A DNA stretch of 64,000 nucleotides, taken from NCBI GenBank assembly GCA_902363835.1, contig CABJBM010000016.1, forward strand, positions 93,890 through 157,889. Reading direction: 5' to 3'. Numbering within the stretch: position 1 is the stretch's first letter; every line of letters begins with the position of its first letter. Source of the DNA: Lachnospiraceae bacterium (GTDB taxonomy: Bacteria; Bacillota; Clostridia; Lachnospirales; Lachnospiraceae). This document shows, piece by piece, positions 44,611 to 53,529 of this stretch. The position numbers were made by a program, and so were the translations under genes. Below the pieces are notes generated by a model that was not told the DNA's origin, made no database searches, and saw nothing but the letters and a program-made list of their open reading frames with translations.

Positions 44611-45711
44611 CTACTTTTCCTCCTTTCTCAGGTGTTTTTCTTTTTTCCTTTTTGATATTTGAATTGCAATTTTTATAGTTGCGAGCATGGTAATTACACT
44701 TTGAATAACGGTTGAAACATCACCCGGTACTCCCATATTTCTCTCGATATAACTTCCTCCTGTTGTAAGTCCGGCAAGAAAAACCGAACTGACAAATGTA
44801 CCTATGGGATTATAATTTGACATAATAGACGCAGTGATACCACTCCAGGCATATCCGGGAGAAGTAATCATCTGATCTATGAAACGGTGTTTCGCTCCAA
44901 TCACTTCAATAGCACCTGCCAGTCCTGCCAAAGCACCACTTATATTCAGCACATAATACATCATTTTTTTACTATTAATACCGCCATAATCTGCAAAACG
45001 TGGATTCAATCCTCCCATATGTGCTTTGTAGCCAAATGTAGTACGGTACATGATAAAGTAAAGTAATATTACACAGACAACTGCAATTAGAAATCCATAA
45101 TGAAGAGAATATCTCTCGATAAATTTGGGAAAGACCGCCGTAATCTCAGCTGTTTGAATCGCTGAAGAATCTGATCCGTAGGGATCCTTAACAATATAAG
45201 TAGTAAAATATGATGTAATATAATCTGCTATGTAATTCATCATCAAGGTAACGATTAGCAGAGATACTTGAAACTTCTGAGACATCCAGGTAGGAATTAA
45301 CGAAAATGCTGCACCTGCCAGCGCTCCCGCTGTTAATGATACAATGATTACGAAAACAGACGATCCAGGGCAAGAAACAGCTACTACTGATGAGACAAAA
45401 GCTCCCATCGTCATTTGACCTCCTACGCCCATACTTTCGTAACCAGCACCCCAGGTAAATGCAGCCGCGAGACCAGCAATAATAATTGGCGTTGCACGAG
45501 TTAATGTAGTAAAAAATAAATAGGTAGAACCATATCCGCCTTTTAATAATCCTAAAATAGCTGCAAATGGGTTAAAGCCAGATGTGGCAATAATAACACA
45601 ACCACAAGCCATACCTGCAATGATTGCTAAAACAGGCAACTTCAGTGTATCAAAGATATCAAGAGCCTTTGTTTTAAAAGATACATTAATTAAGCTTTCT
45701 TCAGTTTTCAT
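44611..45711 (-). CDS. Nucleoside-type ABC permease 1 (BMP family system)
   Basis: The 366-residue multi-span protein carries the family segment TWGAGYESMGVGGQMTMGAF (about 85-104) and GLNPRFADYGGINSKKMMYY in a cytoplasmic loop. It matches the first permease of BMP-dependent nucleoside importers (YufP type). It overlaps the ATPase gene end by 11 bp and has GGAGG before its ATG, so expression is coupled. Confidence 0.9.
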   Translation of the reverse strand: MKTEESLINVSFKTKALDIFDTLKLPVLAIIAGMACGCVIIATSGFNPFAAILGLLKGGYGSTYLFFTTLTRATPIIIAGLAAAFTWGAGYESMGVGGQMTMGAFVSSVVAVSCPGSSVFVIIVSLTAGALAGAAFSLIPTWMSQKFQVSLLIVTLMMNYIADYITSYFTTYIVKDPYGSDSSAIQTAEITAVFPKFIERYSLHYGFLIAVVCVILLYFIMYRTTFGYKAHMGGLNPRFADYGGINSKKMMYYVLNISGALAGLAGAIEVIGAKHRFIDQMITSPGYAWSGITASIMSNYNPIGTFVSSVFLAGLTTGGSYIERNMGVPGDVSTVIQSVITMLATIKIAIQISKRKKEKHLRKEEK

Positions 45712-47200
45712 TCAATTCACCTCCAGCCATTAAAAAACCCATTTTCTGCTCATCGATATCACCTCGTCTGAATTCACCATGAATTTTCCCTTCATAAATA
45801 ACATAAATGCGATCACTTAATGACATAATCTCAGATAATTCGGAGGATACCAAAAGAATCCCGTCTCCCTGATTACGCTTCTCAACCAATTTATTATGGA
45901 TATATTCAATTGCACCAATGTCAATTCCCCTTGTAGGCTCGCAAGCGATTAAGAGACGCGTATTTTTACTAATTTCTCTAGCAACAATTATCTTTTGAGC
46001 GTTTCCACCGGAAAGCTGTTTCATTTTCTGAAAAACAGAACCAGCTTTTACATTATATTTCATAATGAGTCCAGCACCATGACTGTAGACCTTTTTCATA
46101 TCAAAGATACCTTTTTTACTATAACTGGATTCATACCCTAGCAAAGCATTTTCCCATAATGTTGCGTTTACCGAACTGCCCCATAAATACCGGTCTTCGG
46201 GAATATAAGCCAATCCCGCTTCCCTTATTTCAAATACTTTTCTATTTGTAACATCTTTTTTTTGCAGGTAAACATGTCCTTCATCTATATGCTGTAGTCC
46301 AGCTATACAACGAATCAATTTAGACTGACCATTACCCGATACACCAGCTATTCCTACAATTTCACCACCATCTACGTGAATATTAATATTATCCAGAGCT
46401 CTTTTTCCATCACCATACAGAGTAAGATTCCGGGTTTTCAAAATTATATCTGTAGTTTCTTTTGGATCAATCACTCTGGTTACAATCTGACGGCCCACCA
46501 TTAAGAAAGATAACTCCTCAGCATTCGTATCTTTTTTCATACACTCTGCAACCACTTCTCCTGCACGCATTACAACCACTCTGTCAGCTACTTCCATCAC
46601 CTCATTCAACTTATGAGTAATGATAATTAAACTTTTACCCATAATCGCCAATTCTTTTAATGTTTTCAACAGTTCATCAACTTCAAGTGGAGTGAGCACT
46701 GCAGACGGCTCATCAAAAATGATAATATCTGCCCTTTGATAAAGTACCTTTAAGATCTCAACTCTCTGTTGCATACCTACCGGACAATCTTCAACAATAT
46801 CTTCCGGGTTTATAGCCAGCTTATATTTCTCAGATAAATTCTTAATCGCTTCATTTGTTCTTCTTTTATCATAAAAAATGCCCTTTCGAATTTCGTTTGA
46901 ATAAACAATATTCTCTGCTATTGTCATTGAATCGAATAACATAAAATGTTGCTGTACCATTCCTATGCCATGCTTCATAGCATCCAATGGGGTATTAAAA
47001 TGCAGCTTTTTACCATCCAGAAAGATTTCTCCGGACGTTGGCTGCTCCAATCCGTAAAGAATTTTCATAATAGTAGACTTTCCTGCACCATTTTCCCCAA
47101 CAATGGCTAATATCTCACCTTTTTTTAAATTAATATTTACATTCTTGTTAGCTGCCAGTTCTCCGTACAACTTCATGATATTTTTCATTTCCAACAGCAT
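45701..47200 (-). CDS. Nucleoside-type ABC ATPase with two nucleotide-binding domains
   Basis: The 499-residue protein contains two ABC domains in tandem, as in RbsA/NupO-type ATPases. Domain 1 has GENGAGKST (about 35-43), a degenerate signature CPVGMQQRVEILKVL and DEPSAVL. Domain 2 has GVSGNGQSKL instead of a full Walker A (Lys after Gln is shifted), LSGGNAQKIIVAREI and EPTRGIDIGAIEYI. Such asymmetry is normal for this family. GGAG precedes the ATG. Two hairpins in the 93-bp gap after the binding-protein gene probably reduce its expression relative to that gene. Confidence 0.92.
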   Translation of the reverse strand: MLLEMKNIMKLYGELAANKNVNINLKKGEILAIVGENGAGKSTIMKILYGLEQPTSGEIFLDGKKLHFNTPLDAMKHGIGMVQQHFMLFDSMTIAENIVYSNEIRKGIFYDKRRTNEAIKNLSEKYKLAINPEDIVEDCPVGMQQRVEILKVLYQRADIIIFDEPSAVLTPLEVDELLKTLKELAIMGKSLIIITHKLNEVMEVADRVVVMRAGEVVAECMKKDTNAEELSFLMVGRQIVTRVIDPKETTDIILKTRNLTLYGDGKRALDNINIHVDGGEIVGIAGVSGNGQSKLIRCIAGLQHIDEGHVYLQKKDVTNRKVFEIREAGLAYIPEDRYLWGSSVNATLWENALLGYESSYSKKGIFDMKKVYSHGAGLIMKYNVKAGSVFQKMKQLSGGNAQKIIVAREISKNTRLLIACEPTRGIDIGAIEYIHNKLVEKRNQGDGILLVSSELSEIMSLSDRIYVIYEGKIHGEFRRGDIDEQKMGFLMAGGELNEN

Positions 47201-47220
47201 GGCTCTTCTCCTTAATCAGT

Positions 47221-47285
47221 ACCGCCAGTAAAACCGGCGGCTTGATATATCCCCCGCAATACCATTGCCTTCGCAGGGGACATTA
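47221..47285 (-). terminator. Pair of attenuator-like hairpins between binding-protein and ATPase genes
   Basis: The minus strand can form CCCCTGCGAAGG...TTGCGGGGG and CCGCCGGTTTTACTGGCGG, one after another. Neither is followed by a long T-run. They start just after the BMP stop codon and probably limit read-through so that more binding protein than transporter is made. Confidence 0.5.
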
Positions 47286-47293
47286 TAGTATAA

Positions 47294-48364
47294 TTACTTT
47301 TGTGCAGCTTCTTCAGGTACTTCAATTACAACCTCTCCAGAAATAATCTTGTCGGCTGCTGCTCTACCTGCTGTGATTACTTTATCAGTAAAAATATCTT
47401 CGTTGCGGTAATTTGCGTCTTCGGGTGTAACATAAACAACACCAAATGCACCTTCTTTTAAACCACCACGCTGCTCACCTTTTTTCAGGGTTCCTGTAAT
47501 ATAATTCTCTATGATATTAGTCATGCATGTACCGGTATTTTTTAATAAGCCACCCAAAATATATGGATTATCCGGCGTTGTCTGATCAATACTTAAACCA
47601 GTAGTATAAATAGGGGTTTCTTTTTGTGCAAACTCCAAACAGGCTTGATAAATACCTGCGTTTGCAGCTGAACTGACACCACCTATGATAACGTTGCATC
47701 CTGCTGCTTGTTGCTGAACAGTATATTCATATACCAAACTGGTATCAGTATAAGAATTGACATAATTATAAATGATCTTTGCGCCCTGATTTACGGACTT
47801 TATCCCCTGCTCATATCCGTAACGGTACTTATATGTTGCCTGCGTCTGATAAGAACAGACATATCCAAATAAATCATCTTCAGGGAATGCGGTCGCCAGC
47901 ATAACTCCTTCTACATATGCACCTTCTTCCTCCCGGAAAGTAATGCTTGTTACATTCTCATTACTACTTACTGTATCAATTACCGCATAAGTAATATCCG
48001 GATATAAATCTGCTGCTTTAGCAAACGGCTCTGCTGTATTCCAACCCACACCAACAATTAAGTCATAACCTTCTTCGGATACGGCCATTGTATTTTCTTC
48101 CCATGCAGTCGTATCAGTACACTCAATTGACACGTATTCAAATCCATACTTTTTTGATGCGTCAATCATCGCATTATATGCATTCAAATTAAATGCTTCT
48201 GACCCAATTTCAGTTGAAATCATGGCAACTTTAAATTTATTTTTCTTTTTTCCAGAATTATCAGATGTTTCAGATTCTTCTGCATTTTTGCTGCATCCTG
48301 CCGTAAGTCCTAATGCCATTACCAAAACCATGATTAGTGCTACTATTTTTTCCATCCTTTTCAT
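47294..48364 (-). CDS. BMP-family nucleoside-binding lipoprotein
   Basis: The 356-residue protein starts with a lipoprotein signal (MKRMEKIVALIMVLVMALGL then TAGC, Cys24). The mature part is a basic-membrane-protein (PnrA/BMP) fold: KVAMISTEIGSEAFNLNAYN, GYDLIVGVGWNTAEP, YGYEQGIKSVNQGAKI. Such proteins deliver purine nucleosides or related compounds to RbsC-type permeases. AAAGGAG precedes the ATG at 48364; the longer frame is hydrophobic and unsupported. It heads the importer operon. Confidence 0.92.
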   Translation of the reverse strand: MKRMEKIVALIMVLVMALGLTAGCSKNAEESETSDNSGKKKNKFKVAMISTEIGSEAFNLNAYNAMIDASKKYGFEYVSIECTDTTAWEENTMAVSEEGYDLIVGVGWNTAEPFAKAADLYPDITYAVIDTVSSNENVTSITFREEEGAYVEGVMLATAFPEDDLFGYVCSYQTQATYKYRYGYEQGIKSVNQGAKIIYNYVNSYTDTSLVYEYTVQQQAAGCNVIIGGVSSAANAGIYQACLEFAQKETPIYTTGLSIDQTTPDNPYILGGLLKNTGTCMTNIIENYITGTLKKGEQRGGLKEGAFGVVYVTPEDANYRNEDIFTDKVITAGRAAADKIISGEVVIEVPEEAAQK

Positions 48365-48471
48365 ATATTTCTCCTTTGTCTTTTTTGATAAGCAAAATAT
48401 AACAAATATCACCAAAAAAATATATGACCAATGTCATGAAATCACTATTTGTTTTTGTTTAATAAAAATTT

Positions 48472-48532
48472 TAGGGGTCGTTGCAAAACAGTTGAAAAAT
48501 CATCTGTGGAGCAGTGCTCCTTTTTTTTACTA
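48472..48532 (+). repeat. Solo inverted-repeat-like fragment plus hairpin
   Basis: AGGGGTCGTTGCAAAAC at 48472-48488 resembles the terminal repeat of the MITE 50 bp away (GGGGCTGTTGCAAAAA). It is followed by GGAGCAGTGCTCC and eight T (about 48508-48528), a terminator-like hairpin on the plus strand. It may be debris of a second related element. Confidence 0.4.
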
Positions 48533-48539
48533 AACATTC

Positions 48540-48691
48540 GAAGGGGCTGTTGCAAAAAGCGTTATTTAAAAGACCAACAGCTTCTTAACTCTGAAAAACA
48601 CGAGAAGGCTGATTTCATCAGTCACTCTCGTGTTTTTCAAGGTTAAAAGAGGGTCGGCCTTTTCGATAATGTTTTTTGCAACACCCTCTTC
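48540..48691. mobile_element. MITE-like element, 152 bp, with IS1182-type ends
   Basis: The 26-bp ends (48540-48565, and 48666-48691 inverted) match at 22 positions: GAAGGGGCTGTTGCAAAAAG versus GAAGAGGGTGTTGCAAAAAA at their outer 20. Inside is a long stem, TGAAAAACACGAGA (48592-48605) with TCTCGTGTTTTTCA (48626-48639), extended by TTAAC/GTTAA. There is no coding sequence. The GGGCTGTTGCAAAA-type end is, to my memory, that of IS1182-family insertion sequences, so this would be a non-autonomous derivative. No clear target duplication is visible. It may also terminate transcription of the unit ending at 48743. Confidence 0.65.
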
Positions 48692-48742
48692 TTTGTATTT
48701 AGTTTACATTTTCTAAATTGTCCATATGATACTATGGGGTTG

Positions 48743-48892
48743 TTAATAATCTGCCGGTCCCATATCAGGAAATTCACGAAGTATCGCGCCGAATATGCAG
48801 TATATCATAAACCATAACAGAGGAATGATTATAGAAAACAAATATTTTTGTATATTTATAGTTTCAATTAATTGACAAGAATAAAGGTTCAT
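48743..48892 (-). CDS. 49-residue single-span membrane peptide coupled to the regulator gene
   Basis: An ATG at 48892 overlaps the stop codon of the regulator gene as ATGA. The 49-codon frame has one strong hydrophobic segment (about 19-37, FSIIIPLLWFMIYCIFGAI) and ends LREFPDMGPADY. The overlap, the full-length open frame and the protein-like composition support a real gene. I do not recognise it. It could be a small transporter subunit or regulator-associated peptide, or the start of a larger membrane protein cut short by the MITE 50 bp downstream. Confidence 0.5.
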   Translation of the reverse strand: MNLYSCQLIETINIQKYLFSIIIPLLWFMIYCIFGAILREFPDMGPADY

Positions 48893-50571
48893 TCCACACC
48901 ATACTCTTTTATCTTCCTATATAGGGTAGAACGTGAAATTCCAAGCACGTCTGCAATATCCGTCTTGGAATACCCCCGTTCCAGCATGGCCATGATCCGC
49001 TCCCTGGCAGTCTCCCCAAGTCCGCAAAATACCTCTTCTTTCTGCTGGATGAGATTCTTTTCCTTCAGCTCTTCTATTGTCACCCTCCCGGAACACTCCC
49101 CTGCGATCCGTTCAAGAATGATCTCCATGCTGTGTTTTCCTATTTCCGTATAATGGTTCCTGAAATATGTCATAACTTCTCCTGACAGCTCAACCGTTCT
49201 ATTATTATAAAGACCTTTATAATAATTCAGCCCCGAAATAATATAGTGGCGGAATTTCACCATGTCCTTTTCCATTCCCTCAAATGTGATTTTATGTAAA
49301 ACCATAAGGCGGTATAATTCCGGAGAAAACATCTTCTGATCCACCAGTGGTTCCAACTCCTTATCGGTGCAAAACAAAAACCTTACATTGGAACGGATCA
49401 GCTTATTGTGAGATTTGAACTTGCCTGCTTTCATGAAATCAACCAGATAATTCTGAATGTATATGGGCATATTTTCCGGCTGCACGATCACAATGGTACA
49501 GCTATCGGCATTTTTTAAAAGGCCGTATTCATCCATCATGTAAATTTCAAATAAATCCCTGTACAGATTATCCGCATAAACCACATAAAGATCATGGAGG
49601 TTTCTTTCCGAAGTATTAAATATGGCTTTGGCAAGAAGGAGATTTAACTCGTTGTCAGAGCCCTGGATCAGAGTATGATGATCTGTTTTAGCCAGGGTCC
49701 GGGCCATATCCAGTTCCTGCTTTGAAAAATATCGTTTTAACCACTCCAAAGTCACAAGAGATCCCTGTTCGGAAATGTTAATCCTTTTGACAAAATCGCT
49801 TTGGGGCCTGAAATAAAACAGGGTGCTGAATTCCGTATCGCTTAAGTATATCTTCTTACTGGACACCACCCCATGAAACAGATAATCTTTCATTTCAAAG
49901 GTCAGCCTTTCATTGCTGATATCCTCATAAGACATAAAATAATCCTCTATTAATTGAAACGGAAACAGCTCTTTCATGTTTCTACCGGTCAATGCTCTGT
50001 CAAAATGAATGATATCGCAAAAACGCTGGTTCACATGAATGATATTTCCGTAATAGTCCGTGTAAATAACCGCTTCAAACATCTTATCCATAATGGTTTC
50101 TACTTCTTTCAGGCGGTTTTGAAGTCCAATGGTTTTTGTTTCATTTTCAATTTTTCCTGACAGGAGTTCCGCAAAATTTTCTAAAAATGAAACCGTTGAA
50201 TCCAGGCTCTCAAACAAAAATTTTGCCCTGTGCCTGGTTAAAATCAAAGCCAGCGCACCCACAACCTGGTTTTCAACCCTTATAGGCACACCTACAAAGC
50301 TGCTCATCTTACATTCCCTGAACTGATCGCACCGGCGGCAGCCTGGCAGACGCGACTTGTCTTCCACAATCACATTTCTGTTTTCCATAAGAATGGTGGA
50401 TATGATGGTACCTATCTTAATATCTGTGTAAAGGTTTAAATATTTAAAGGCGCTTCCGACAATCTTCATATTCGTATCTATGATCAGAATGTCCGTGTCC
50501 AGTGTATCCGAAATGATTCTTGCAAAATGATTGGTATAGCTTCCGATTAATCCCAACAGGCTTTTCTCCAT
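48889..50571 (-). CDS. DhaR-like regulator: GAF, PAS, degenerate AAA+ and Fis-type HTH
   Basis: The 560-residue protein has the layout of NtrC-family activators such as DhaR: a GAF-like domain (about 20-150) with the Cys cluster CRRCDQFREC, a PAS domain (about 165-260), a central AAA+-like region (about 290-480) and a Fis-type helix-turn-helix (YSKTDIADVLGISRSTLYRK, about 535-554). The AAA+ core is broken. Walker A is IQGSDNEL instead of GESGTGKE, GAFTGA is absent, and Walker B is TIVIVQPENM with no DE. It therefore cannot activate sigma-54 polymerase in the usual way and is probably a sigma-70-type regulator of the upstream catabolic genes. The ATG at 50571 has GAGGTG upstream. Confidence 0.8.
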   Translation of the reverse strand: MEKSLLGLIGSYTNHFARIISDTLDTDILIIDTNMKIVGSAFKYLNLYTDIKIGTIISTILMENRNVIVEDKSRLPGCRRCDQFRECKMSSFVGVPIRVENQVVGALALILTRHRAKFLFESLDSTVSFLENFAELLSGKIENETKTIGLQNRLKEVETIMDKMFEAVIYTDYYGNIIHVNQRFCDIIHFDRALTGRNMKELFPFQLIEDYFMSYEDISNERLTFEMKDYLFHGVVSSKKIYLSDTEFSTLFYFRPQSDFVKRINISEQGSLVTLEWLKRYFSKQELDMARTLAKTDHHTLIQGSDNELNLLLAKAIFNTSERNLHDLYVVYADNLYRDLFEIYMMDEYGLLKNADSCTIVIVQPENMPIYIQNYLVDFMKAGKFKSHNKLIRSNVRFLFCTDKELEPLVDQKMFSPELYRLMVLHKITFEGMEKDMVKFRHYIISGLNYYKGLYNNRTVELSGEVMTYFRNHYTEIGKHSMEIILERIAGECSGRVTIEELKEKNLIQQKEEVFCGLGETARERIMAMLERGYSKTDIADVLGISRSTLYRKIKEYGVE

Positions 50572-50664
50572 CCCGCACCTCACAAATATCCGTTTTTTAA
50601 ACGCCAAACAGGGATGCTGTAAATTTACAACAACCCTTTTGGTTCGGAAATTAAATCCGTTTCT

Positions 50665-51150
50665 TTATTCCTGGTTCTTTTTAAAGGTCACTTCACAAAT
50701 GGAATCCCCTTTTGCAATGGTTTTTCCAAGATGAAAGGTGAAATCTTTAAACTGGGAGCAGATTCCTCTGTCACCATCCATGGCGATTTCGCACATTTCA
50801 GCAATCAGTTCTTCATCATCCGTAAGCTTTCTCCACGCTGCCACCAGAGGACAGTGGTGGAATGTAATATCCAGCTGTTCCTCCGTACATTCCGTATCCA
50901 TCTGGAAAATATTCCTTACATTGTCACTGATAAATTCCTTTTGGAATTCCTTTAAATCACTGGTCTGGGTATATTTGTTCTCTCCATGGAAGCATCCGCA
51001 TTTTCTAATGGCTTCATGGGCAAATTCACTGTCAAGACCCCTCTTTTTCGCCTCCATAAACATATAGTAGAACCATGTGGCTCTGTGTTCGATCCCGTCT
51101 CTCAAATCCTTAATGTGCTGTCCTCTGTCTTCCGGTATGTTGCTGTACAT
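50665..51150 (-). CDS. L-2-amino-thiazoline-4-carboxylate hydrolase (ATC hydrolase) family protein
   Basis: The 161-residue protein fits the ATC_hydrolase family (PF14196, assigned from memory), with FHHCPLVAAWRKL in the middle and the C-terminal LGKTIAKGDSICEVTFKK that mirrors the usual RTxTLxxGDxxCDFRF. In Pseudomonas the namesake opens the thiazoline ring to give N-carbamoyl-L-cysteine, but most family members are uncharacterised. Three conserved-looking Cys/His pairs (CGCFHGE, HHCP) may be functional. GGAGG precedes the ATG, 12 bases after dhaL. Placement with a cysteine-desulfidase-type gene gives some support for sulfur chemistry. Confidence 0.7.
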   Translation of the reverse strand: MYSNIPEDRGQHIKDLRDGIEHRATWFYYMFMEAKKRGLDSEFAHEAIRKCGCFHGENKYTQTSDLKEFQKEFISDNVRNIFQMDTECTEEQLDITFHHCPLVAAWRKLTDDEELIAEMCEIAMDGDRGICSQFKDFTFHLGKTIAKGDSICEVTFKKNQE

Positions 51151-51162
51151 AACGGTACCTCC

Positions 51163-51813
51163 TTAAAAATTAATTTTTTCTTTTATGCAATTCATTAACG
51201 TGCTGATCTGATAAGACATGGTAACTGCTCCCGGGTCTAAATGTCCCAGTCCCTTGTTGGCCTGATAGGTTGCCCTGCCTCTTACCGCTTCCATGTTCTT
51301 TGTATTTTCAGCTCCGTCAATTGCTGCCCGTTTCACGATTTCGCAGATTTCCAATTCACTTTTCCCATCAGAAATCGCTGTTTTATATGCTTTTACCGCT
51401 GGAGCAAGGCTGTCAATCATGGTTTTAAACCCTTCCTGCGCCTGTCCTCTGGACATGATCGCTTCCAGCATGGCTTCCAGCATGTCGCATATTCCCTGAC
51501 AGTCCAGGACATTCCTCCCCTTTACTGCCTTTGCGGCCCCAAGATAAGCGGAGCCGTAAAGCACTCCGGAAGACCCTCCGATCACTGCCATCATGATCTT
51601 GCCGATTTCCTTTAATTCGTCACTGATGGACATTTCTCCCAGCTCATCCGCCTTTTCAACCAGCTTTTCAAATCCCATGTTAATGTTTGACCAGTGGTCG
51701 CCGTCACCGGTAGCCAGGTCCAGCCCGGTTACGTATTCTCCATTTTTACGGATCAGTTCATATGCTTTTTTTATGTACTCTGCATAGTCCTTACCTGTTA
51801 ATTCAAATCCCAT
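51163..51813 (-). CDS. dhaL: DhaL-type dihydroxyacetone kinase subunit
   Basis: The 216-residue helical-barrel protein binds ADP/ATP with two magnesium ions and passes phosphate to the substrate on DhaK. The metal-binding aspartates are Asp32, Asp37 and Asp39 in LDLATGDGDHWSNINMG, where Trp replaces the Gly that usually follows GDxDH. GGSSGVLYGSAYLGAAKAV (about 78-96) forms the nucleotide loop. No DhaM phosphotransferase component is in the window, so it either uses a distant DhaM or ATP directly. AAGGCGG precedes the ATG, and dhaK ends 11 bases upstream. Confidence 0.9.
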   Translation of the reverse strand: MGFELTGKDYAEYIKKAYELIRKNGEYVTGLDLATGDGDHWSNINMGFEKLVEKADELGEMSISDELKEIGKIMMAVIGGSSGVLYGSAYLGAAKAVKGRNVLDCQGICDMLEAMLEAIMSRGQAQEGFKTMIDSLAPAVKAYKTAISDGKSELEICEIVKRAAIDGAENTKNMEAVRGRATYQANKGLGHLDPGAVTMSYQISTLMNCIKEKINF

Positions 51814-51824
51814 ATTCCACCGCC

Positions 51825-52811
51825 TTATCTGATTTTCAGGGCCGGAGTATCACAAGGTGCGTCAAGCAGCTCCTTTAACTCGTCATCCAGTTTCATAAGT
51901 GTCAGGGAACAGCCGGTCATATCAAGTGCTGTCATATAATTTCCCACAAGTGTCTTATAAGCTCTGATTTTCTTTTCCTCCAACAGCTTCTGAATTTCCA
52001 TGTTCAAAATATAAAGCTCCATAAGAGGGGTCCCGCCTAAGCCGTTTACCAGCACCGCCACTTCGCTGCCCGTATAATCATAATCCTCAAGAATCTTTCC
52101 AAGAAGAATTTCTGCTGTGTCTTTTGCTGTTTTTATCCCGGTTCTTTGGACTCCCGGTTCTCCATGAATGCCCATCCCTATCTCGATTTCTTCTTCTCCC
52201 AGAACAAATCCCGGTTTTCCCACTGCCGGCAGAGTGCACGGACTCATGGCCATGCCCATGCTTCTTATATTGGAAATGGCTTTCTCAGCCGCCGCCTTTA
52301 CTTCCTGAAGGCTTCCCCCAAGCTCCGCTTTTGCTCCTGCAATTTTATGTACAAATACGGTGCCTGCGATCCCTCTCCTTCCGGTAGAATATGTGCTGTC
52401 CGGAACAGCCACATCATCCTTGACGACTACGCTTTCCACTTCTATATCTTCTGCTTCTGCAAGATCAGAGGAAAGGCCGAAATTCATAATATCTCCGGAA
52501 TAATTTTTTATGATCAGAAGGACTCCCTTCCCGGTATTCATCTGATTGATGGCCTCACCGATCCGGTCCGGACTGGGGGAGGAAAACACATTCCCTGATA
52601 CGGCCGCATCCAGCATGCCTTTCCCAACATATCCTGCATGGGCCGGTTCATGTCCGGCCCCTCCTCCTGATATTACGGCCACCTTATCCGCCTTTTCCCT
52701 GCGGGAAATCACTTCATAGCCCGGAGTATACTGAAGCTCCGGATGGGCAAGCTCCATTCCCCGCAATGCCTCTGCCACTACATCCATTGGTTTGTTTATT
52801 ATTTTTTTCAT
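51825..52811 (-). CDS. dhaK: DhaK-type dihydroxyacetone kinase subunit
   Basis: DhaK holds a small ketose covalently as a hemiaminal. The substrate-binding His216 is present in MGIHGEPGV (E. coli His218) and the first-domain loop [15 protein letters not shown] (49-63) is intact. At 328 residues it is slightly shorter than E. coli DhaK (356). Relatives phosphorylate dihydroxyacetone, erythrulose and similar ketoses, so the gene name states family rather than substrate. GGAGG precedes the ATG, and it follows livF by ten bases in an importer operon that has no obvious link to glycerol use. Confidence 0.9.
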   Translation of the reverse strand: MKKIINKPMDVVAEALRGMELAHPELQYTPGYEVISRREKADKVAVISGGGAGHEPAHAGYVGKGMLDAAVSGNVFSSPSPDRIGEAINQMNTGKGVLLIIKNYSGDIMNFGLSSDLAEAEDIEVESVVVKDDVAVPDSTYSTGRRGIAGTVFVHKIAGAKAELGGSLQEVKAAAEKAISNIRSMGMAMSPCTLPAVGKPGFVLGEEEIEIGMGIHGEPGVQRTGIKTAKDTAEILLGKILEDYDYTGSEVAVLVNGLGGTPLMELYILNMEIQKLLEEKKIRAYKTLVGNYMTALDMTGCSLTLMKLDDELKELLDAPCDTPALKIR

Positions 52812-52821
52812 GTTGCCTCCT

Positions 52822-53529
52822 TTAGCCCAAGCCTAAATACGCTTTTTTAATTCTCGGATCAGCCGCTATCTCTTTTGCAATCCCTGACATGGTCACCTTC
52901 CCATTCTCCAGTACATATGCCCTGTGGGAAGCGCTCAAAGCCATGTTGGCGTTCTGTTCAATCAAAAGAATGGTAACTCCCTGCTTGTTTATTTCTTTTA
53001 TCAGGTCAAAAATAAGCAGAACAAAGTTGGGAGCAAGGCCCAGGGAGGGTTCATCCAGGAGAAGCAGCTCTGGATTGCACATCAATGCTCTTCCAATGGC
53101 AAGCATCTGCTGCTCTCCTCCGGAAAGGGTTCCTGCCGTCTGTTTGATCCTCTCCTTTAACCTGGGAAATATTTCATAGACCCGGTCATAGCTGTCGGTT
53201 ATTTTACTCTTATCCCTCACAGTATAAGCACCAAGACGGAGATTCTCTTCCACCGTAAGCGCCGGAAATACCTCTCTTCCTTCCGGAGAAATGCTGATTC
53301 CCAGCTTTGTCATAACATAGGGCTGACTGTTGGTAATCTCTTTCCCCATAAATTCAACCTTGCCCCGGGAAGATCTGGTGATCCCCACAATCGTATTTAA
53401 CAGTGTGGATTTTCCGGCACCATTGCTTCCGATCAGAGATACGACTTCCCCTTTGTCTATCTCCATATCAACACCTTTGAGAGCATGTATGGGACCGTAA
53501 TGAGTATTTAGATCAGTTATCTTCAGCAT
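52822..53529 (-). CDS. livF: Liv-type ABC transporter ATPase, LivF
   Basis: The 235-residue ATPase has GSNGAGKST (about 36-44), LSGGEQQMLAIGRAL, LLLDEPSLGLAPN and the LivF-type tail (KEIAADPRIKKAYLGLG). It is one of the two ATPases of a branched-chain-amino-acid-type (HAAT) importer. The ATG at 53529 is chosen because it starts directly at LKITDLNTHYG, the family N-terminus, and follows GGGAGG. It overlaps livG by 17 bp. Confidence 0.93.
   Translation of the reverse strand: MLKITDLNTHYGPIHALKGVDMEIDKGEVVSLIGSNGAGKSTLLNTIVGITRSSRGKVEFMGKEITNSQPYVMTKLGISISPEGREVFPALTVEENLRLGAYTVRDKSKITDSYDRVYEIFPRLKERIKQTAGTLSGGEQQMLAIGRALMCNPELLLLDEPSLGLAPNFVLLIFDLIKEINKQGVTILLIEQNANMALSASHRAYVLENGKVTMSGIAKEIAADPRIKKAYLGLG

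Noticed and set aside
48540..48691. CRISPR-like repeat
   Set aside because: The copies are inverted ends around one palindromic core, not regularly spaced direct repeats; no cas genes.
48889..50571. Functional sigma-54 enhancer-binding protein
   Set aside because: Walker A, GAFTGA and Walker B residues are missing.
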